Assembly: GCA_937967285.1 (NCBI GenBank)
Contig: CALBSU010000713.1
Coordinates: 1-5,557, forward strand
DNA from: an uncultured Acidobacteriota bacterium
GTDB lineage: Bacteria > Acidobacteriota > Blastocatellia > RBC074
Length of the DNA stretch: 5,557 nt
Direction of reading: 5' to 3'
Shown here: positions 1 through 5,557 of the stretch, one piece after another
Numbering within the stretch: the stretch's first letter is position 1
How the letters are laid out: the number at the start of each line of letters is the position of its first letter
Position numbers and translations under genes: made by a program
Notes under the pieces: generated by a model
Database searches by the model: none
The model's input: only the letters and a program-made list of their open reading frames with translations
Told to the model about the DNA's origin: nothing

Positions 1-3831
<3,831 letters not shown>

Positions 3832-3994
3832 GATCTCTTCCTCGTTCGCAATTAAACAGACTTCGCCGCGCTGAGATGCGAGTGTCTGCATCCACGCGCC
3901 GGTCGTCTCTGTATTCTGAATATATTTTGACCGATTAGACATCCGCTGCCGGTTTTCCCAGTGAGTGTCGCAGTCGGATGTAATTGACATACGC

Positions 3995-4023
3995 ATTCTA
4001 CATTGATCCCCACGTCATACCAA
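3995..4023 (-). promoter_or_regulatory. Candidate sigma70-type promoter for the extracellular nuclease gene
   Basis: On the minus strand TTGGTA (complement of 4018-4023) is followed after exactly 17 nt by TAGAAT (complement of 3995-4000). They match the consensus boxes at 4 of 6 and 5 of 6 positions. Transcription would start near 3988 and leave a leader of about 155 nt before the ATG at 3831. I saw no convincing riboswitch or attenuator in that leader, and no gene in 3832-4090. An alternative AT-rich -10 (TATATT, around 3920-3926 on the same strand) lacks a good -35 box. Confidence 0.35.
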
Positions 4024-4090
4024 CTTATAAGAACGATTTAACCGAGATTTTACAGATTCCAGATACATCTCGATTCGCCGCCCGGGTCGG

Positions 4091-4119
4091 TTGACAAAGC
4101 AGGATTCGTATGTGATTAT
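4091..4119 (+). promoter_or_regulatory. Promoter of the intron-containing tRNA-fMet gene
   Basis: A perfect -35 box TTGACA (4091-4096) is separated by 17 nt from GATTAT (4114-4119), which matches the -10 consensus at 4 of 6 positions. Transcription would start near 4126, giving a leader of about 11 nt before the mature tRNA 5' end at 4137. This short spacing is normal for a stable-RNA gene. Together with the terminator at 4876-4906 it defines a single-gene unit carrying the tRNA, the intron and the endonuclease gene. Confidence 0.6.
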
Positions 4120-4123
4120 GCCT

Positions 4124-4186
<63 letters not shown>

Positions 4187-4190
4187 TAGT

Positions 4191-4640
4191 TTGAATACCA
4201 AGCTCAAAGGTGACATAGCTGAACAATCAGCCGTACTTCAAGCACTGAAGCGCGGCTGGGGGGTTTCGGTCCCACTCGGAGACAGATTGCCATATGATCT
4301 GATCTTCGATGTAAGTTCAGTACTAGTCAGGATCCAGGTTAAGCACGCATGGTTTGACAAGCAACGAAAGAATTACGTTGTTGATAACCGGCGGACAAAG
4401 ACAAATCGTCGTCAGATGCTGAGAGAAAGTTACCAGGTATCTGACTTCGATTTTGCCCTTGCTTATATCGATGATCTTGATTTGTTCTATGTCATACCAG
4501 TTGATGTTTTTCTGACATACGCAAGTGAAATACATCTTGTTGAAGCAGATAGACGTCAACGAAAACCGAAATCTGCCGATTATCGCGACGCTTGGGATAT
4601 GATCCTGCAATGGGCGGCATGCAAGGAAACTCGCATGTGA
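4191..4640 (+). CDS. Intron-encoded PD-(D/E)XK homing endonuclease, I-Ssp6803I type
   Basis: The predicted 149-residue protein should cut the anticodon region of intronless tRNA-fMet genes and so drive intron homing. I chose TTG 4191 because AGGA (4180-4183) lies 7 nt upstream and the resulting start, MNTKLKGDIAEQ, fits how I recall this family beginning. The frame is open back to a GTG at 4143, but that codon lies in the tRNA exon. Candidate active-site residues: Glu11 in KGDIAE, Asp36 in LPYDLIFD, then Gln49 and Lys51 in RIQVKHA (the QxK variant of the D/ExK motif). The fold is the restriction-enzyme type, not LAGLIDADG, HNH or GIY-YIG. The length is close to the roughly 150 residues of I-Ssp6803I, and there is no internal stop or frameshift, so it looks active. 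The last codons overlap the presumed guide sequence and P2 of the ribozyme. The stop TGA (4638-4640) comes 3 nt before P3. Confidence 0.9.
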   Translation: MNTKLKGDIAEQSAVLQALKRGWGVSVPLGDRLPYDLIFDVSSVLVRIQVKHAWFDKQRKNYVVDNRRTKTNRRQMLRESYQVSDFDFALAYIDDLDLFYVIPVDVFLTYASEIHLVEADRRQRKPKSADYRDAWDMILQWAACKETRM

Positions 4641-4825
4641 TGACCTCTCAAATTCGGGGAAGCCTCAGGCAGTGGTAATCCCGAGCCAAGCCGTCGATTT
4701 CTGACGGAAGGTGTAGAGACTTGATGGGAGGCACCCTAACCTGATGTGATTGCACATCGGAAGGGTGAAGGGAAAGTCCAGACCACAAACTGTTTTATAC
4801 AGGCGACGAAAGTCGAAGTGGTAAG
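4611..4825 (+). ncRNA. Group I self-splicing ribozyme core (IC3-like, related to cyanobacterial tRNA introns)
   Basis: Helices traced directly: P2 4617-4622/4633-4638; P3 CCTCTC 4644-4649 with GGGAGG 4726-4731; P4 4653-4658 with 4680-4685; P5 short, about 4662-4664 with 4674-4676; P6 CCGTC 4691-4695 with GACGG 4703-4707; P7, the guanosine-binding helix, GACTT 4718-4722 with AAGTC 4774-4778; P8 CACCCT 4732-4737 with AGGGTG 4762-4767, topped by a second stem 4741-4748/4753-4760; P9 ACCAC 4782-4786 with GTGGT 4818-4822. P9 carries two small hairpins, 4790-4793/4799-4802 and CGAC-GAAA-GTCG at 4804-4815 with a GNRA tetraloop. The motifs AATCCCGAGCCAAGCC and GTGTAGAGACTTGATGGGAG closely match my memory of the Anabaena tRNA-Leu intron core, hence the IC3-like call. 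P1 is the least certain helix: the best choice with a U.G splice-site pair is 4168-4172 with 4611-4615. Confidence 0.92.
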
Positions 4826-4875
4826 CATAACCCAAAGGTCGAGGGTTCAAATCCCTCCCCCGCAACCAAATTCAG

Positions 4876-4906
4876 AAAAAAGCCGCTCGTTTTGAGCGGC
4901 TTTTTT
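4876..4906 (+). terminator. Rho-independent terminator after tRNA-fMet
   Basis: A perfect inverted repeat has arms 4876-4888 and 4894-4906 and a five-base GTTTT loop. The GC-rich core GCCGCTC/GAGCGGC is flanked by six A on the left and six T on the right. It begins 7 nt after the tRNA CCA end, so it closes the tRNA transcription unit. The A-run on the left means it could also stop transcription coming from the right, although no minus-strand gene is visible there. Confidence 0.93.
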
Positions 4907-4939
4907 CATTTCACGAATCAACTCAGCCGTTTCCACTCT

Positions 4940-4968
4940 TTTCAATCCGCATTGGTTACAGCTATAGT
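4940..4968 (+). promoter_or_regulatory. Weak candidate promoter for the sulfatase gene
   Basis: TATAGT (4963-4968) matches the -10 consensus at 5 of 6 positions. The hexamer 17 nt upstream, TTTCAA (4940-4945), matches the -35 box at only 3 of 6. Transcription would start near 4975, leaving a leader of about 49 nt before the ATG at 5024. A promoter is expected here because a strong terminator lies just upstream, but this exact choice is uncertain. Confidence 0.3.
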
Positions 4969-5023
4969 CTCGGGACATCCATAAAATTCTGGTCGGCGGC
5001 TCGCCGGCAACCCGGGGATAGCG

Positions 5024-5557
5024 ATGAAAATCAGGAAAATAATTTGTCTGGCGGGGATATTGTTCCTCGCGGCATCGGGCTCGGCGCGAATCGAGAAAGC
5101 AGATACGAAGCCGAACGTCGTCTTCATAGTAATCGACGATCTGAGGCGCGATCTCGGAACTTACGGGAGTCCGGTGGTCAAGTCTCCGAACATCGACAAA
5201 CTGGCGTCCGAGGGCGTGCGTTTCGACAATGCCTACTGCCAGTATCCGGTCTGCAATCCTAGTCGGACATCGTTTCTGACCGGCCTGCGACCGGACTCGA
5301 CCAGGATTCTGGACAATTCGACCAAATTCAGGACGACGATCCCGGATGTGGTGACGATGCCTCAGTTATTCAAAGAGAACGGATACTTCACGGCCAGCCT
5401 GGGCAAGATCTTTCACCGCGGGCTGACGATGGAGGACCTGCGGCCGGAGATGGACGACCGGAAGTCATGGGACGTGAGCCGGTATTTTCAGGCGACCGAG
5501 ACGGGCCAGCGCGGCGAGGGGCGCAACCTGACCGGAGGGAAACTGGAGTGGTGCCGA
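5024..5557 (+). CDS. Exported iduronate-2-sulfatase-like arylsulfatase (N-terminal 178 codons; 3' end beyond the window)
   Basis: The product would hydrolyse a sulfate ester, probably on a sulfated glycan or glycosaminoglycan-like sugar. The substrate cannot be read from this fragment. The ATG at 5024 follows GGGGA (5014-5018) by 5 nt. Residues 1-21 form a typical signal peptide: KIRK, then a hydrophobic stretch ending [24 protein letters not shown] (30-48) holds the metal-binding Asp38/Asp39. [11 protein letters not shown] (77-87) is the sulfatase signature C-x-P-S-R, in which Cys77 would be converted to formylglycine by a sulfatase-maturing enzyme. GKIFH (127-131) supplies the conserved Lys128 and His131. 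The DDLRxDLG wording and the SKSPNID/VKSPNID-type spacing favour the iduronate-2-sulfatase-like subgroup over choline sulfatases. Full members run to roughly 450-550 residues, so about a third is visible. No functional link to the neighbouring tRNA or nuclease is evident. Confidence 0.92.
   Translation, partial: MKIRKIICLAGILFLAASGSARIEKADTKPNVVFIVIDDLRRDLGTYGSPVVKSPNIDKLASEGVRFDNAYCQYPVCNPSRTSFLTGLRPDSTRILDNSTKFRTTIPDVVTMPQLFKENGYFTASLGKIFHRGLTMEDLRPEMDDRKSWDVSRYFQATETGQRGEGRNLTGGKLEWCR

Noticed and set aside
4201..4207. AGCTCAA as an alternative guide sequence for P1 (seven pairs with TTGGGCT 4164-4170)
   Set aside because: The pairing is longer but places U-A rather than the conserved U.G at the splice site, and it is far from P2 and P3. 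It is kept as the main rival to the P1 proposed at 4611-4615.
4323..4610. Minus-strand frame of 95 codons opposite the homing endonuclease
   Set aside because: It has no ribosome site or family resemblance, and the plus strand encodes the recognisable PD-(D/E)XK protein.
4665..4865. Minus-strand reading frame with the peptide RGRDLNPRPLGY
   Set aside because: This is the well-known artefact made by translating the antisense of a tRNA T-arm and acceptor. It lies entirely over the ribozyme core and the tRNA 3' exon.
5044..5262. Plus-strand frame of 72 codons inside the sulfatase gene
   Set aside because: It is an out-of-frame shadow. The frame from 5024 carries the CNPSRTS sulfatase signature.

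Overview
The window suggests a moderately GC-rich bacterium (about 58% in the long coding stretch sampled) that secretes large multidomain enzymes and carries a sulfatase. The C-terminal region of the secreted nuclease resembles, from memory, proteins of Acidobacteriota (Blastocatellia-like lineages). That lineage guess is weak and rests on no database search.

Layout: (1) Positions 1-3831, minus strand: one unbroken reading frame of 1,277 codons, running off the left edge. It encodes an exported ExeM/NucH-type extracellular nuclease (signal anchor, lamin-tail-like domain, Ig-like segment, OB-fold-like region, endonuclease/exonuclease/phosphatase domain, C-terminal beta-rich modules). Nearly all other open frames in this stretch are shadows of it. 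(2) 3832-4136: a non-coding divergent region with a candidate promoter for each direction. (3) 4137-4868, plus strand: an initiator tRNA-fMet(CAU) gene split between U33 and C34 by a 655-nt group I intron (4171-4825). The intron encodes a 149-residue PD-(D/E)XK homing endonuclease of the I-Ssp6803I type, starting at a TTG codon. (4) 4876-4906: a strong intrinsic terminator 7 nt after the tRNA CCA end. (5) 5024-5557, plus strand: the first 178 codons of an exported iduronate-2-sulfatase-like arylsulfatase, running off the right edge.

The centrepiece is the mobile intron. The tRNA exons join into a perfect 77-nt initiator tRNA. The catalytic core pairings P3, P4, P6, P7, P8 and P9 can be traced base by base in the 3' 185 nt, and the core closely resembles the cyanobacterial tRNA-Leu group I intron. 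The best P1 with the conserved U.G wobble uses bases inside the last codons of the endonuclease gene, so the gene appears to fill the P1 loop and to share sequence with the guide sequence and P2. The endonuclease ribosome-binding site lies in a hairpin that begins at the first intron nucleotide. Both points suggest coupling between splicing and translation, which is inference.

The nuclease and sulfatase flanking the tRNA are separate transcription units with no evident link to the intron.
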